NCBI GenBank assembly: GCA_964561925.1
Contig: CAZLRW010000124.1
Span: forward strand, 1 to 11,117
Direction of reading: 5' to 3'
DNA from: SZUA-430 sp964561925
Lineage (GTDB): Bacteria > Pseudomonadota > Alphaproteobacteria > Micropepsales > Micropepsaceae
DNA length: 11,117 bases
The notes below the pieces were generated by a model that did no database searches, had not been told where the DNA came from, and worked only from the letters and a program-made list of their open reading frames with translations. Below, piece by piece: positions 1 to 7,529 of this stretch. A program made the translations under genes and the position numbers. Numbering within the stretch: position 1 is the first letter of the stretch; every line of letters starts with the position of its first letter.

Positions 1-2003
1 CTCACCGGAGTCGGTGCGGAAGCGTTCGATAACGCTCCAATCGACCGTTTGGGTGGAGGGGCCTGCTGCGTTGCGGGCCGCCGTTCGAACCGCGGAGCGG
101 GTCTCACCCTTGATCGCGTCGGCCAGCGCCACGATCAACTCCTCGCGGCGGAACGGTTTGCCCAGGTGGGCGTTCATGCCTGCGGCGCGGCAATGAACGA
201 TATCGCGATCAAAGGCGTTGGCGGTGAGCGCGACGATGGGAATGCGGCTTTGCGGGCCCGGCATGGCGCGGATCGCTCTTGTCGCTTCCAGGCCGTCCAT
301 TTCAGGCATGTGGACATCCATCAGAACGACGTCATAGGTCGCACGCCCGATGGCCTCAAGCGCTTCGAGGCCGTTGCCGGCAAAGTCGGGCGCGATGCCG
401 AACTTCGCCAAAACGGAACGAACCACCAATTGGTTCGTGGCGTTGTCTTCGGCGACAAGCACGCGCAACGGCCGGCCCAGCGCGGATATCGTCTCAAGCG
501 CCTCGTCGACGCGGGCCGTCTCAACGCCCTTGACGATGTTGGCGGCCTCATCCGCGCTGGCGACCGTCACAAGGACTTCGAACCAGAACGTCGAGCCTTG
601 ACCGGGGGTGCTCTCGACGCCGATCGACCCGCCCATGCCTTCAGCCAGTTTCTTCGATATCGCGAGGCCGAGGCCGGTGCCGCCATATTGCCGCGAGATC
701 GAGGCATCGGTTTGGCTGAACCGCTTGAACAGGCGGTCCAAATGATCCGCGGCGATGCCGATGCCGGTGTCGACGACGTCGATGTGGAGCACGAGTTTGC
801 CGTCCGCCGCCGGGCGCGCCTTGGCGCGAAGCGTAACCGAGCCCTTGTTGGTGAACTTGACCGCATTGCTCAACAGGTTGAGCGCGATTTGGCGGATGCG
901 GCCCGCATCCGCGCAGACGAATTGCGGCAGATCGGGATGCAACTCGACGAACAAATCGATCGCCTTCGCGTTGGCGCGCGGGGCGACGATTTCCCCTGAA
1001 TAGTTCAGCAGCGTGTGCAGATCGAAGGGTGCGTTCTCGAATTCCATCGCCCGGGCTTCGAGTTTCGAGAAGTCCAAGATGTCGTTGATGATCGTCAGCA
1101 GGCTCTCGGCCGACTCGCGGATCGTCGCGACGCAGCGGTGTTGTTCGGGCGACAGATCGGCGTCGAGCAGGACGCCGGTCATGCCCATCACGCCGTTCAT
1201 CGGCGTTCGGATTTCGTGGCTCATCATCGCCAGGAATTCCGACTTGGCGTTGTTGGCGCTCTCGGCCTTGTCGCGTTCGAGCGCCGCGGCGATGCGTTGC
1301 GCTTCTGCGGCGGCAAATCTCTGCCCCAGATTGTGGCCAAAGACGGTGATGAACGCGACGACGATCAGGCCGGCCACGCCGAGAATTTGTTCGAACTGCA
1401 CCAGGCTGCTCGAGTCGGCAACATGGCGGCTCCACCATTGCTCCACGGTCTTGCGGATGGTGCTTTGAAGCTTTCGCACGCTCGTGCGGGCCAGCTGCTC
1501 GGCGTCTTCCATTTCTTCGGCGTGCTCGCTTGCTTCTTCAAGCCGGCCGCGCCGTGCAGCCGCAATCACCGACAGCGCTTCGGCGTGCGTCTCGCGAAGA
1601 TGACGCTCCGCCTCTGGCAGGAGTTTGTGAAGTTGAGGGATCGTCTGATGGTCTTCGTGGGTCTCGCTTTCCTCGCGCTTGATGCCGGCAGTCAGCGATT
1701 TTAGATCCGACAGAGCCATTGCAAACGCGCGTCGCACCTCGGCCTCGTTCAGTTGCGCTCCGTCGCTGTCGACCGCGCGATAGGATTCTTCTTCGATGAC
1801 GGCGACGTGGTGCTCGATGCTTGCAGCAAGGTCATGCAGCTTTGTCCAATCCCGGTGCTCGGTCAGAGCTTCGGCGTAGTTGTCGGCCAGCGTGTGCGCC
1901 TGCCATAGGCTCGCGGCGATCGTGCCGAAGGTGAGCGCAGCGAGCAGATAGATCACCCAGACGACCGACTTTATCTGCTGCTTGGAACTCGTCTGTTTGG
2001 GCA
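1..2003 (-). CDS. Hybrid sensor histidine kinase with receiver domain (partial)
   Basis: Membrane-bound sensor kinase that would autophosphorylate on His and pass the phosphate to its own receiver Asp. Counting from an NTG codon at 2004, 668 residues are visible. TM1 is near residues 11-32, a mainly helical, charged extracytoplasmic segment covers about 33-205, and TM2 about 207-224. A short helical linker without a recognisable HAMP follows, then the DHp H-box MSHEIRTPMNG with the phospho-acceptor His at bases 1216-1218. The HATPase domain has an N-box (NLLSNAVKF), VDTGIGI, FKRFSQTD and GGTGLGLAI. The receiver has EDN, LMDVHMP (Asp at 316-318), ALTAN and GKPF. A short tail after the receiver may begin an Hpt domain, but the frame is still open at base 1. 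The start is hidden: the last visible codon is NTG next to the N run. If that run really is 100 bases, an upstream ATG at 2154 is in frame. No cognate regulator is visible. The ligand is unknown. Confidence 0.93.
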
Positions 2004-2103
2004 NNNNNNNNNNNNNNNNNNNNNNNNNNNNNNNNNNNNNNNNNNNNNNNNNNNNNNNNNNNNNNNNNNNNNNNNNNNNNNNNNNNNNNNNNNNNNNNNN
2101 NNN
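2004..2103. other. Assembly gap (100 N)
   Basis: Exactly 100 undetermined bases, the conventional length for a gap of unknown size. Unlike the second gap in this window, I see no shared sequence between its two flanks. It hides the true N-terminus and ribosome binding site of the histidine kinase, and could hide more. Confidence 0.98.
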
Positions 2104-2136
2104 CGCGCGGCTGAGGGTTGGTATTGGACTTTCGCG

Positions 2137-2154
2137 ATGAGCGGCGCCGCTCAT
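2137..2154. repeat. Perfect 18-bp palindrome beside the kinase gap
   Basis: ATGAGCGGC is followed directly by its reverse complement GCCGCTCAT. On the minus strand its first three bases are an ATG that is in frame with the histidine kinase if the gap is truly 100 bases. On the plus strand it is followed by only four T. It could be an operator, a hairpin over a start codon, or chance in GC-rich DNA. The T run is too short to call a terminator. Confidence 0.4.
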
Positions 2155-2326
2155 TTTCCGTGGGCTTCTTTGCTGAGCATAGCGTCTCATCACCTGCGTT
2201 AAGTTCAGGTGAAGTCACGGTTATCGCGGGTGCGTAAGTGCGCGTATGCGCTTCAGGTCGAAGCGTGGCGACCGGTTGGTGCAAGGCCGGCGCCGGATCG
2301 TTAAGCGCCGTTCACCTGTCGTCGCG
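2155..2326. promoter_or_regulatory. Kinase upstream region with a TCACCTG inverted repeat
   Basis: This spacer lies between the arfB stop and the kinase side of the gap, so it should hold the kinase promoter. It contains an inverted repeat, TCACCTG at 2190-2196 and CAGGTGA at 2206-2212, with a 9-base spacer. A further TTCACCTG half-site lies at 2311-2318. A weak minus-strand -10-like TATGCT lies at 2181-2176, with no convincing -35. The repeat may be a regulator site, but I cannot assign the regulator. No coding sequence or clear arfB terminator is visible. Confidence 0.3.
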
Positions 2327-2749
2327 TCAGTCGTAATCCGGGCGGCCGGTGCGCATGCGTTTGACTTTGCCGCGGTGTTTCTTTTCGTCAACGCGTTCGG
2401 CCTTGGCGGCGCGGGAGGGCTTTGTTTTCTTGCGCGGTTTCGGCACGTGGGTCGCTTGGCGGATCAGCGTGACCAGACGGTCGAGGGCTTCGACGCGGTT
2501 GCGGTCTTGCGTGCGGTGGGTTTGGGCTTCGATGACGATGACGCCGTCTTTCGTGAGCCTGCGCCCGGCGAGTTTTTGCAGGCGGATCGAGACGTCGGTC
2601 GGCAGGCTCGGCGAGAAGCGCGCGTCGAAGCGCAGCTCCACCGCGGTCGAGAGCTTGTTCACGTTCTGCCCGCCGGGGCCGGAGGCGCGGACGAAGGTTT
2701 CCTTGATCTCGTCCTCGCCGATCGAGATTTGGTCGGTGATTTTGATCAT
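2327..2749 (-). CDS. arfB: Alternative ribosome-rescue factor ArfB (peptidyl-tRNA hydrolase, YaeJ family)
   Basis: ArfB enters the empty mRNA channel of stalled ribosomes and hydrolyses the peptidyl-tRNA, releasing the chain when no stop codon is present. The 140-residue product equals the length of the Escherichia coli protein. The catalytic GGQ loop (GPGGQNVNK) has Gly26-Gly27-Gln28, followed by the family pattern STAVELRFD and DGVIVIEAQTHRTQDRNR. The C-terminal tail is strongly basic (RKKTKPSRAAKAERVDEKKH and onward), as needed to reach into the mRNA channel. The ATG at 2749 is chosen because it gives the family-like start MIKITDQISI. A longer in-frame ORF reaches back to 2935 but would cover the promoter and start of the divergent TAXI gene. 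The Shine-Dalgarno is weak. It lacks the codon-recognition domains of RF1/RF2, so it is not a truncated release factor. Confidence 0.95.
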   Translation of the reverse strand: MIKITDQISIGEDEIKETFVRASGPGGQNVNKLSTAVELRFDARFSPSLPTDVSIRLQKLAGRRLTKDGVIVIEAQTHRTQDRNRVEALDRLVTLIRQATHVPKPRKKTKPSRAAKAERVDEKKHRGKVKRMRTGRPDYD

Positions 2750-2831
2750 GTGCGGGTCACGACATAGCGCCGATTGCGCGCGGCGCAAAGGCTTGGCACA
2801 GTCCCGGCCGCTTTCGAGGTATCCAAAAGAC
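2750..2831. promoter_or_regulatory. Divergent intergenic region between arfB and the TRAP operon
   Basis: These 82 bases separate the divergent starts of arfB and the TAXI gene and should carry both promoters. For the TAXI gene a GAGGT element lies 11 bases before the ATG, with an AAAAG closer in. No convincing sigma-70 -35/-10 pair could be assigned in either direction, so individual promoter elements are not called. Confidence 0.45.
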
Positions 2832-3794
2832 ATGCGCTTGAAACAGTTTGCATTCGCCTTTGTCGCGCTGACGGCGCTTGCCGGGGCCGCGTTCGCCGCA
2901 TCGAAGCTCAGGCTTTCGATCGCCACCGGCGGCACGGGCGGCGTCTATTACCCCTATGGCGGGGGCCTTGCGCGCGTGTTGTCGCAGAAGGTCGCGGGCT
3001 TTCAGGTGACGGCGGAAGTCACCGGCGGGTCGGTCGACAACGTCAAGCTCGTGGGCGCGGGCGATGCCGACATCGGCTTGTCGACGATCGACTCGGCGGT
3101 CGACGGGTTGAAGGGCGTCGGCGCGTACAAGGACACCGGGCCGCAGAAGATCGCGACGATCGCGGTGCTCTACGACAGCTTCGTGCACATCGTCGCGCGT
3201 GCCGACGGGAAGATCGCGAAGGTCGCCGACATGAAGGGCAAGCGCGTGTCGGTGGGCTCGGCCGGGTCGAGCACCGAGGCGATCGCTGACCGTCTGCTCG
3301 AAGCGGGCGGTTTGAGGCCGATGAAGGATGTGACGCGCGAGAATTTGAGCGTCGCGGAGTCCGTGTCGGCGCTCAAGGACGGCAAGATCGACGCGATGTT
3401 CTGGATCGGCGGGCTGCCGACGTCGGCGATCACCGACCTTGTGACGACGGGCAATATCAAGATCGTGTTCGTGCCGGCGGCGGACGTGCTCGCGAAGCTC
3501 GAGACGAAGTATCCGGGGCTCTATCGTTCGTTCGTGCTGCCGAAGAGCGTTTATGCGGGCGTGCCGGCGGACGTGCCGGGTGTGGGTGTTGCGAACATCA
3601 TGTTCGTGAGCGCCGACATGAAGACGGAGACGGTCGATAAGATCCTGAAGGGCATCTTCGACAATCTGGCGGAGGTGCAGAAGATTCACCCGGAGGCGAA
3701 GACGCTGACGCTCGCCGGCGCCGCGGCGAAGACGGCGGTTCCGTTTCATCCGGCGGCGGCGGCGTTCTACAAGGCGCGCGGCGTGGGGAAGTGA
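2832..3794 (+). CDS. TAXI-family TRAP transporter solute-binding protein
   Basis: Periplasmic substrate-binding subunit of a tripartite ATP-independent periplasmic (TRAP) transporter of the TAXI subtype. It would capture a small solute and deliver it to the ion-driven permease encoded next. The product has 320 residues. It has a signal peptide (MRLKQFAFAFVALTALAGAA, cleavage near AFA at residues 20-22), then the family's N-terminal glycine/tyrosine motif ATGGTGGVYYPYGGGLARVL. Further TAXI features are GDADIGLSTIDSA, the hinge segment VADMKGKRVSVGSAGSSTE and the ligand-lobe segment DAMFWIGGLPTSAI. The ATG at 2832 is chosen because it begins the signal peptide directly. The open frame continues upstream to 2349, but that stretch is antisense to arfB. 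Some characterised TAXI proteins bind glutamate/glutamine, but the ligand here cannot be read from sequence. It is followed by 214 bases holding two palindromic repeats before the permease. Confidence 0.95.
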   Translation: MRLKQFAFAFVALTALAGAAFAASKLRLSIATGGTGGVYYPYGGGLARVLSQKVAGFQVTAEVTGGSVDNVKLVGAGDADIGLSTIDSAVDGLKGVGAYKDTGPQKIATIAVLYDSFVHIVARADGKIAKVADMKGKRVSVGSAGSSTEAIADRLLEAGGLRPMKDVTRENLSVAESVSALKDGKIDAMFWIGGLPTSAITDLVTTGNIKIVFVPAADVLAKLETKYPGLYRSFVLPKSVYAGVPADVPGVGVANIMFVSADMKTETVDKILKGIFDNLAEVQKIHPEAKTLTLAGAAAKTAVPFHPAAAAFYKARGVGK

Positions 3795-3829
3795 TCTTCA
3801 TATCGCCGCCGAGCACGACGGTTCGCTCC

Positions 3830-3883
3830 TCCCCTCGCCCTTCCGGAATCGGAAGGGAGAGGGGATGGGGGTGAGGGAAGGCG
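3830..3883 (-). repeat. REP-like palindromic repeat, copy A
   Basis: Copy A contains a strong hairpin at 3830-3865: TCCCCTC, one mismatch, CCCTTCCG, loop GAAT, then CGGAAGGG and GAGGGGA, with 15 paired positions. It begins 36 bases after the TAXI stop codon. Its tail (GGGGGTGAGGGAAGGCG) completes a 54-base unit. The reverse complement matches copy B at 3958-4010 over roughly 44 of 54 aligned positions, so the two copies are mirror images. There is no T run, so it is not a classical intrinsic terminator, although it could slow 3' exonucleases. Confidence 0.75.
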
Positions 3884-3957
3884 TTCATGCCGGTCTCCTC
3901 TTCTGAAACTTTCGCCCTCGCGGTTGTGCAAAGTGCTCGCGCACTTGAGCGATGGCG

Positions 3958-4010
3958 CGCCCTCCCTCACCCCCGGCCCCTCTCCCTCCCGAAGTGGGAG
4001 GGCGAGGGGT
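3958..4010 (+). repeat. REP-like palindromic repeat, copy B, containing the permease ribosome binding site
   Basis: Copy B has a hairpin at 3977-4009: CCCCTC, one mismatch, CCCTCCC, loop GAAGT, then GGGAGGG and GAGGGG. It is preceded by CCCTCACCCCCGG. It is related to copy A in the opposite orientation. Its right arm contains GGAGG at 3997-4001, seven bases before the GTG at 4009 chosen as the permease start. The repeat therefore seems to supply the Shine-Dalgarno, which would be paired when the hairpin forms. Between the copies (3884-3957) there is only a small AAGTGC/GCACTT inverted repeat at 3931-3946. Confidence 0.75.
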
Positions 4011-6129
4011 GAGCGAGGCTGTTACCGACGAACAACCGACACGGCGGCTCTCGCGCTCGATGGCGTGGCTGGCGGGGGCGTTGGCGTTTGTGTTGGCGGG
4101 GCTTGCGCTTTACTGGACGCAGTATTCGATAGGGACGACGGCTTATCGCGCGGCGTTTCTGGGGCTCGTGCTGGCGTTGTCGTTTCTGCTCTATCCGGCG
4201 TGGCAGAAGGGGGTGTGGCGCGATCGGGTTTGGATCGTCGATTGGCTGCTCATCGCGCTTGGCGCGGCGGCGCTGATCTATCTTGCGACGCATATCGAGG
4301 AGGTGAAGACGCGGGCGACGCGGCCGCTCGAGATCGAGATTTGGCTGGGCGCGGGGCTCATCCTCTGCATTCTGGAGGCCACGCGGCGCACGACGGGTTG
4401 GGCGCTGCCGCTGATCACGGTCGCGTTCTTGGGCTACGCGTTTGCGGGGCCTTATATGCCGGAGCCGCTCGACCACCGCGGCTATTCGATCGCGCGGATT
4501 GTCGGACAGAATTATCTGACGCTTGAGGGCATTTTCTCGACGCCGCTCGACGTGGCGGCGACGTTCATCGTGCTGTTCACGATCTACGGCGCGGTGCTGG
4601 CGAAAAGCGGGGCGGGGAATTTCTTCATCGAGTGGGCCTTTGCGCTGTTCGGCAAGCGGCCGAGCGCGTCGGCGCCGGGGCGGGCCACGGTCGTCTCCGG
4701 GTTTCTGCTCGGCACCGTGTCGGGCAGCGGGGTCGCTACGACGGTGACACTTGCCACGCTGTCGTGGCCGATGCTGAAGCGTGCCGGATATCCGGCGAAC
4801 GTCGCGGGCGGGTTGCTGTCGGCGGCGGGCATCGGGGCGCTGTTGTCGCCGCCGACGCTGGGCGCAGCAGCCTTCATCATCGCGGAGTATCTCGAGGTCA
4901 CCTATCTCGACGTGCTGGTGATGGCGGCGATTCCGACGCTGCTTTACTACCTGTCGTGCTGGTTGATGGTGGAGGCCGATGCGCGCCGGCTCGGCGTCAG
5001 CGCGGTTCGCACGAGCGAGAAGGGTGTGTGGGCGCTCACGAAGGCGCAGGGCTACCACTTCCTTTCGCTGGGCGCGATTGCGGTGCTGCTTGCGACCGGC
5101 ATGAGCCCGTTCATGGCCGTGTTCTGGTCGATTGCGATTGCGTTTGCCTTGAGTTTGCTTCGGCGCGAGACGCGGCTGGCGCTGCTGCCTGGGGCGGCGG
5201 CCGGCGTTCTGGTTGCGCTTGTGGCGTGGATGCTGGGCGAGCGATTGTCGTCTTCTGTGTTCATCGGGCTGTGCGCGGCGACGGTTTGGTCGGTCGCGAT
5301 GTGGGTGGGCGCGTGGCGCGAGCGCGTGGCGGTCGACATTGCCGCTTTGCGCACGGTCGATGCGCTGATCGACGGGGCGAAGAACGTGGTCGGCGTCGCC
5401 GCGACGTGCGCGTGCGCGGGGATCATCGTGTCCGTGATCACGCTGACCGGGCTCGGGCTCAACATCTCGGGCCTGATCGTCGAGTTCGGCGGCGGTAGCC
5501 TCTTCTTCACGATCCTGTTCGCGGCGCTGGCGATGTGGTTGCTGGGCACGGCCGTGCCGGTGACCGCGTCCTACATCATCGCGGCGGTGATGCTGGTGCC
5601 CGCCTTGACGGACGTGGGCGTCGCCGAGCCGGCGGCGCACATGTTCCTCTTCTACTATGCGGTCTTGGCCGACGTGTCGCCGCCGACGGCGTTGGCGCCG
5701 TTTGCGGCTGCGGCCGTCACGCGCGGCGATGCGTTCGCGACGATGATGCAGGCGTGGAAGTACTGCCTTCCCGCGTTCCTTGTCCCGTTCATGTTCTGCC
5801 TTGCGCCGGAGGGTGTCGGGTTGCTGTTCATGGGCGACGCCGCGCAGATCGCGTGGACGACGGCGACGGCGTCGCTTGCCGTCACCGCGCTTGCGGCCGC
5901 GTTCGGCGGCTGGATCCTGGCCGAGGCGAATTTGAGCGAGCGCGTGGTTGCAGGTGCCGCGGGCTTGGCGCTCTTCTACGCCGACCCGTGGTTCGACGCG
6001 GCGGGACTCGCGCTTGCGGCGGCCGCGTTGGTCGCCCACATTGCCCGTATCCGGGGCTGGACGGCGATGCCGCAAGATCGCGACGACGATGACGAAGACG
6101 ACGGCCGAGGTGTCGACAATCGAACTTAA
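4009..6129 (+). CDS. TRAP transporter fused permease (DctQM type, TAXI-associated)
   Basis: Inner-membrane permease that takes up the solute delivered by the TAXI protein, driven by an ion gradient. From the GTG at 4009 it has 706 residues and is almost wholly hydrophobic. An N-terminal group of helices corresponds to the small DctQ-like part. A large DctM-like part follows, with signatures GIFSTPLDVAATFIVLF, KSGAGNFFIEWA, GTVSGSGVATTVT, MLKRAGYP and LLSPPTLGAAAFIIAEYL. The second half has the matching SPPTALAPFAAAAVTRGDAF and the proline/phenylalanine-rich AFLVPFMFCLAPEG. Fusion of Q and M parts is usual for TAXI systems. The GTG is preferred because GGAGG lies seven bases upstream. An in-frame ATG at 3952 would add 19 residues, mostly Pro/Gly, translated from the repeat. 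An ATG at 4060 is also possible. The C-terminal tail is highly acidic (RDDDDEDDGRG) and its DNA overlaps the next gene. Confidence 0.93.
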   Translation: MSEAVTDEQPTRRLSRSMAWLAGALAFVLAGLALYWTQYSIGTTAYRAAFLGLVLALSFLLYPAWQKGVWRDRVWIVDWLLIALGAAALIYLATHIEEVKTRATRPLEIEIWLGAGLILCILEATRRTTGWALPLITVAFLGYAFAGPYMPEPLDHRGYSIARIVGQNYLTLEGIFSTPLDVAATFIVLFTIYGAVLAKSGAGNFFIEWAFALFGKRPSASAPGRATVVSGFLLGTVSGSGVATTVTLATLSWPMLKRAGYPANVAGGLLSAAGIGALLSPPTLGAAAFIIAEYLEVTYLDVLVMAAIPTLLYYLSCWLMVEADARRLGVSAVRTSEKGVWALTKAQGYHFLSLGAIAVLLATGMSPFMAVFWSIAIAFALSLLRRETRLALLPGAAAGVLVALVAWMLGERLSSSVFIGLCAATVWSVAMWVGAWRERVAVDIAALRTVDALIDGAKNVVGVAATCACAGIIVSVITLTGLGLNISGLIVEFGGGSLFFTILFAALAMWLLGTAVPVTASYIIAAVMLVPALTDVGVAEPAAHMFLFYYAVLADVSPPTALAPFAAAAVTRGDAFATMMQAWKYCLPAFLVPFMFCLAPEGVGLLFMGDAAQIAWTTATASLAVTALAAAFGGWILAEANLSERVVAGAAGLALFYADPWFDAAGLALAAAALVAHIARIRGWTAMPQDRDDDDEDDGRGVDNRT

Positions 6130-6634
6130 CGTGCGCGAGATCGCGCAGCTGTTCGAGACGCTCGATCCCTATCCCTTTCTGCAGCGCGACCTGGACAAGG
6201 ACGCGGAAGAGTTCATCGTCGGCTGGGCGCGCGAGCTGCCGCGGGACCACAAGCTCAAGATCGTCGTGCATCTGCCCACGTGCGAAGCGGAGACGCAGGC
6301 CGGTCGCGATCTCGCGCACAGCATGCGCGCTTATTTCGCGCACCGCGCCCAGGCGGTGAAACGGGACTTGCGCGAACTGTTTCGCATCGGGCGCATGTCG
6401 CTTGCGATCGGCGTCGGCGTCTTGGTCGCGTGCGTGGTCGCCGCGCAGTATGTGGGCGCGGTCGTGGGCGAAGGGGCGTTCGGGCGGGTGATGGCCGAGG
6501 GGCTTATCATCCTCGGCTGGGTCGCGAATTGGCGGCCGATCGAGATCTTTCTCTACGAATGGTGGCCGGTCGCGCGGCGGCGGCGCCTCTACCACAGGCT
6601 TGCGGTTGCGGAGGTCGAACTCAAGCCGTCGTGA
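6089..6634 (+). CDS. Uncharacterised two-helix membrane protein linked to the TRAP operon
   Basis: I do not recognise a named family. From the ATG at 6089 the product has 181 residues: a soluble, mixed-charge N-terminal half (IELNVREIAQLFETLDPYPF, then DLDKDAEEFIVGWA) and two likely membrane helices at about 104-122 and 131-150. A tryptophan-rich stretch (NWRPIEIFLYEWWP) and a basic RRRR cluster near residue 165 follow. It is read in a different frame from the permease and overlaps its end by 41 bases, or by 20 if translation starts at the GTG at 6110. Another GTG at 6131 follows the permease stop closely but would cut into the IELNVREI segment. The overlap points to translational coupling and a role linked to the transporter, or to simple co-transcription. 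It is too small and differently built to be a DctQ subunit. It converges on the cupin gene, overlapping it by 14 bases at the 3' ends. Confidence 0.78.
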   Translation: MTKTTAEVSTIELNVREIAQLFETLDPYPFLQRDLDKDAEEFIVGWARELPRDHKLKIVVHLPTCEAETQAGRDLAHSMRAYFAHRAQAVKRDLRELFRIGRMSLAIGVGVLVACVVAAQYVGAVVGEGAFGRVMAEGLIILGWVANWRPIEIFLYEWWPVARRRRLYHRLAVAEVELKPS

Positions 6635-7529
6635 GCGGGAGGCGGACTTCGAGAAATGCCGCGTCCTCCAGCGCGCGCATTGCGAACGCCGTTCCTGCCG
6701 GCAACGAGCAAGCGTCGTCGCTTGCGAGCGTGTGCGTGCCCTGCGCCTCCAGCGTGAGGCTGCCTTTGAGGATTGCCAAGAACAGGAACGCGCCGGTTTT
6801 CTCGTGGCCGTACGTTTCGTCGCGCGGAAGGGCGATCACACGTGCGCCGGCGAGGCCGTTCGTGGCGGCGGCGATGCCGGTGTCGCGGATCGGGCCGCGC
6901 GGCGCATCGGCCGCGATGTGGCGGACGAAGCGTTGGCCTTCGTAGAGGCGTTCGCGATCGATCGTCGCGGTCGGCAATTCGAGGTCGTGGTCGCGCCAGG
7001 TTTCGTGTTCGGCGGGGCTTGCGATTTCGATGACTTCGAGGCCGGGCGAGGACTCCAGCACGCGGTGGCGGATGCGCGGCGGCTGCAGCACGCAATCGCC
7101 TTCGTGCATGACGAAGGGCGGGCCTTGATCTTCGTAGACGACGCGCACCCAGCCCTTGCGGCAGTAGATCATCTGAAAGCGTATCGCGTGGTGATGCACG
7201 TAGTCGGCGACGGGGCCGCCGGTCTCGATCCGGATGTGCGAGGCGATGAAGCGGCCGCCGCAGCGGCCCGGTATCAGGTCGCGGTATTGCATGCCGGCGC
7301 GGCCTGGCACCCAAGCTTGCGCGCTTGCGCGGGTGATGACGAAGGCCGGCGCGTCGGTTGTGGGCGGCGGCCGCTGTCGGGCGACGAGGCGCACGCGTTC
7401 GGGCCCACGCGAGAGCAACGCCTCGCGCGGGGCGTCGGCGGGCATGATCATGTCGAGGCGGAAGCCTTGCGCTGCGTGCTCGGCAAGGGCCGCGTCCAGG
7501 TCGGCGACGGGGACGATGCGCTCGCTCAT
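6621..7529 (-). CDS. Bicupin (cupin domain-containing) protein
   Basis: A 302-residue cytoplasmic protein without signal peptide or membrane segment. The N-terminal cupin carries a near-complete metal site. Motif 1 has VHHH (His112 and His114) and ends at Gly126, but has Gln119 where most cupins have Glu. Motif 2 runs from Gly134 through Pro140 to His145. A second cupin-like barrel in the C-terminal third (GHEKTGAFLFLAILKGSL, then SLPAGTAFAM) keeps the fold pattern but lacks the second-motif His, so it is probably structural. The substrate cannot be predicted, since cupins include dioxygenases, isomerases and binding proteins. Its ATG overlaps the amidase stop as ATGA, so it is very probably translated by coupling after the amidase. 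Working on a product of amide hydrolysis is an inference from that arrangement only. Confidence 0.88.
   Translation of the reverse strand: MSERIVPVADLDAALAEHAAQGFRLDMIMPADAPREALLSRGPERVRLVARQRPPPTTDAPAFVITRASAQAWVPGRAGMQYRDLIPGRCGGRFIASHIRIETGGPVADYVHHHAIRFQMIYCRKGWVRVVYEDQGPPFVMHEGDCVLQPPRIRHRVLESSPGLEVIEIASPAEHETWRDHDLELPTATIDRERLYEGQRFVRHIAADAPRGPIRDTGIAAATNGLAGARVIALPRDETYGHEKTGAFLFLAILKGSLTLEAQGTHTLASDDACSLPAGTAFAMRALEDAAFLEVRLPLTTA

Noticed and set aside
49..999. Plus-strand open frame of 316 codons in the kinase region.
   Set aside because: It lies opposite the HATPase and receiver domains, whose motifs read cleanly on the minus strand. The plus-strand product has no recognisable features.
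2794..2799. TGGCAC as a sigma-54 -24 element before the TAXI gene.
   Set aside because: No TTGC-type -12 element occurs at the required spacing.
2349..2831. N-terminal extension of the TAXI protein back to an ATG at 2349.
   Set aside because: It would be antisense to all of arfB and would bury the signal peptide that begins at 2832.
3830..3865. Intrinsic terminator after the TAXI gene.
   Set aside because: The hairpin is strong but has no T run, and a related copy lies before the permease. A repeat element fits better, and the operon probably continues.
3967..6075. Long minus-strand open frame of about 700 codons opposite the permease.
   Set aside because: It is extremely Arg/His/Gln-rich with no domain, as expected of the antisense of a GC-rich membrane protein gene. 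The plus strand has clear TRAP signatures.
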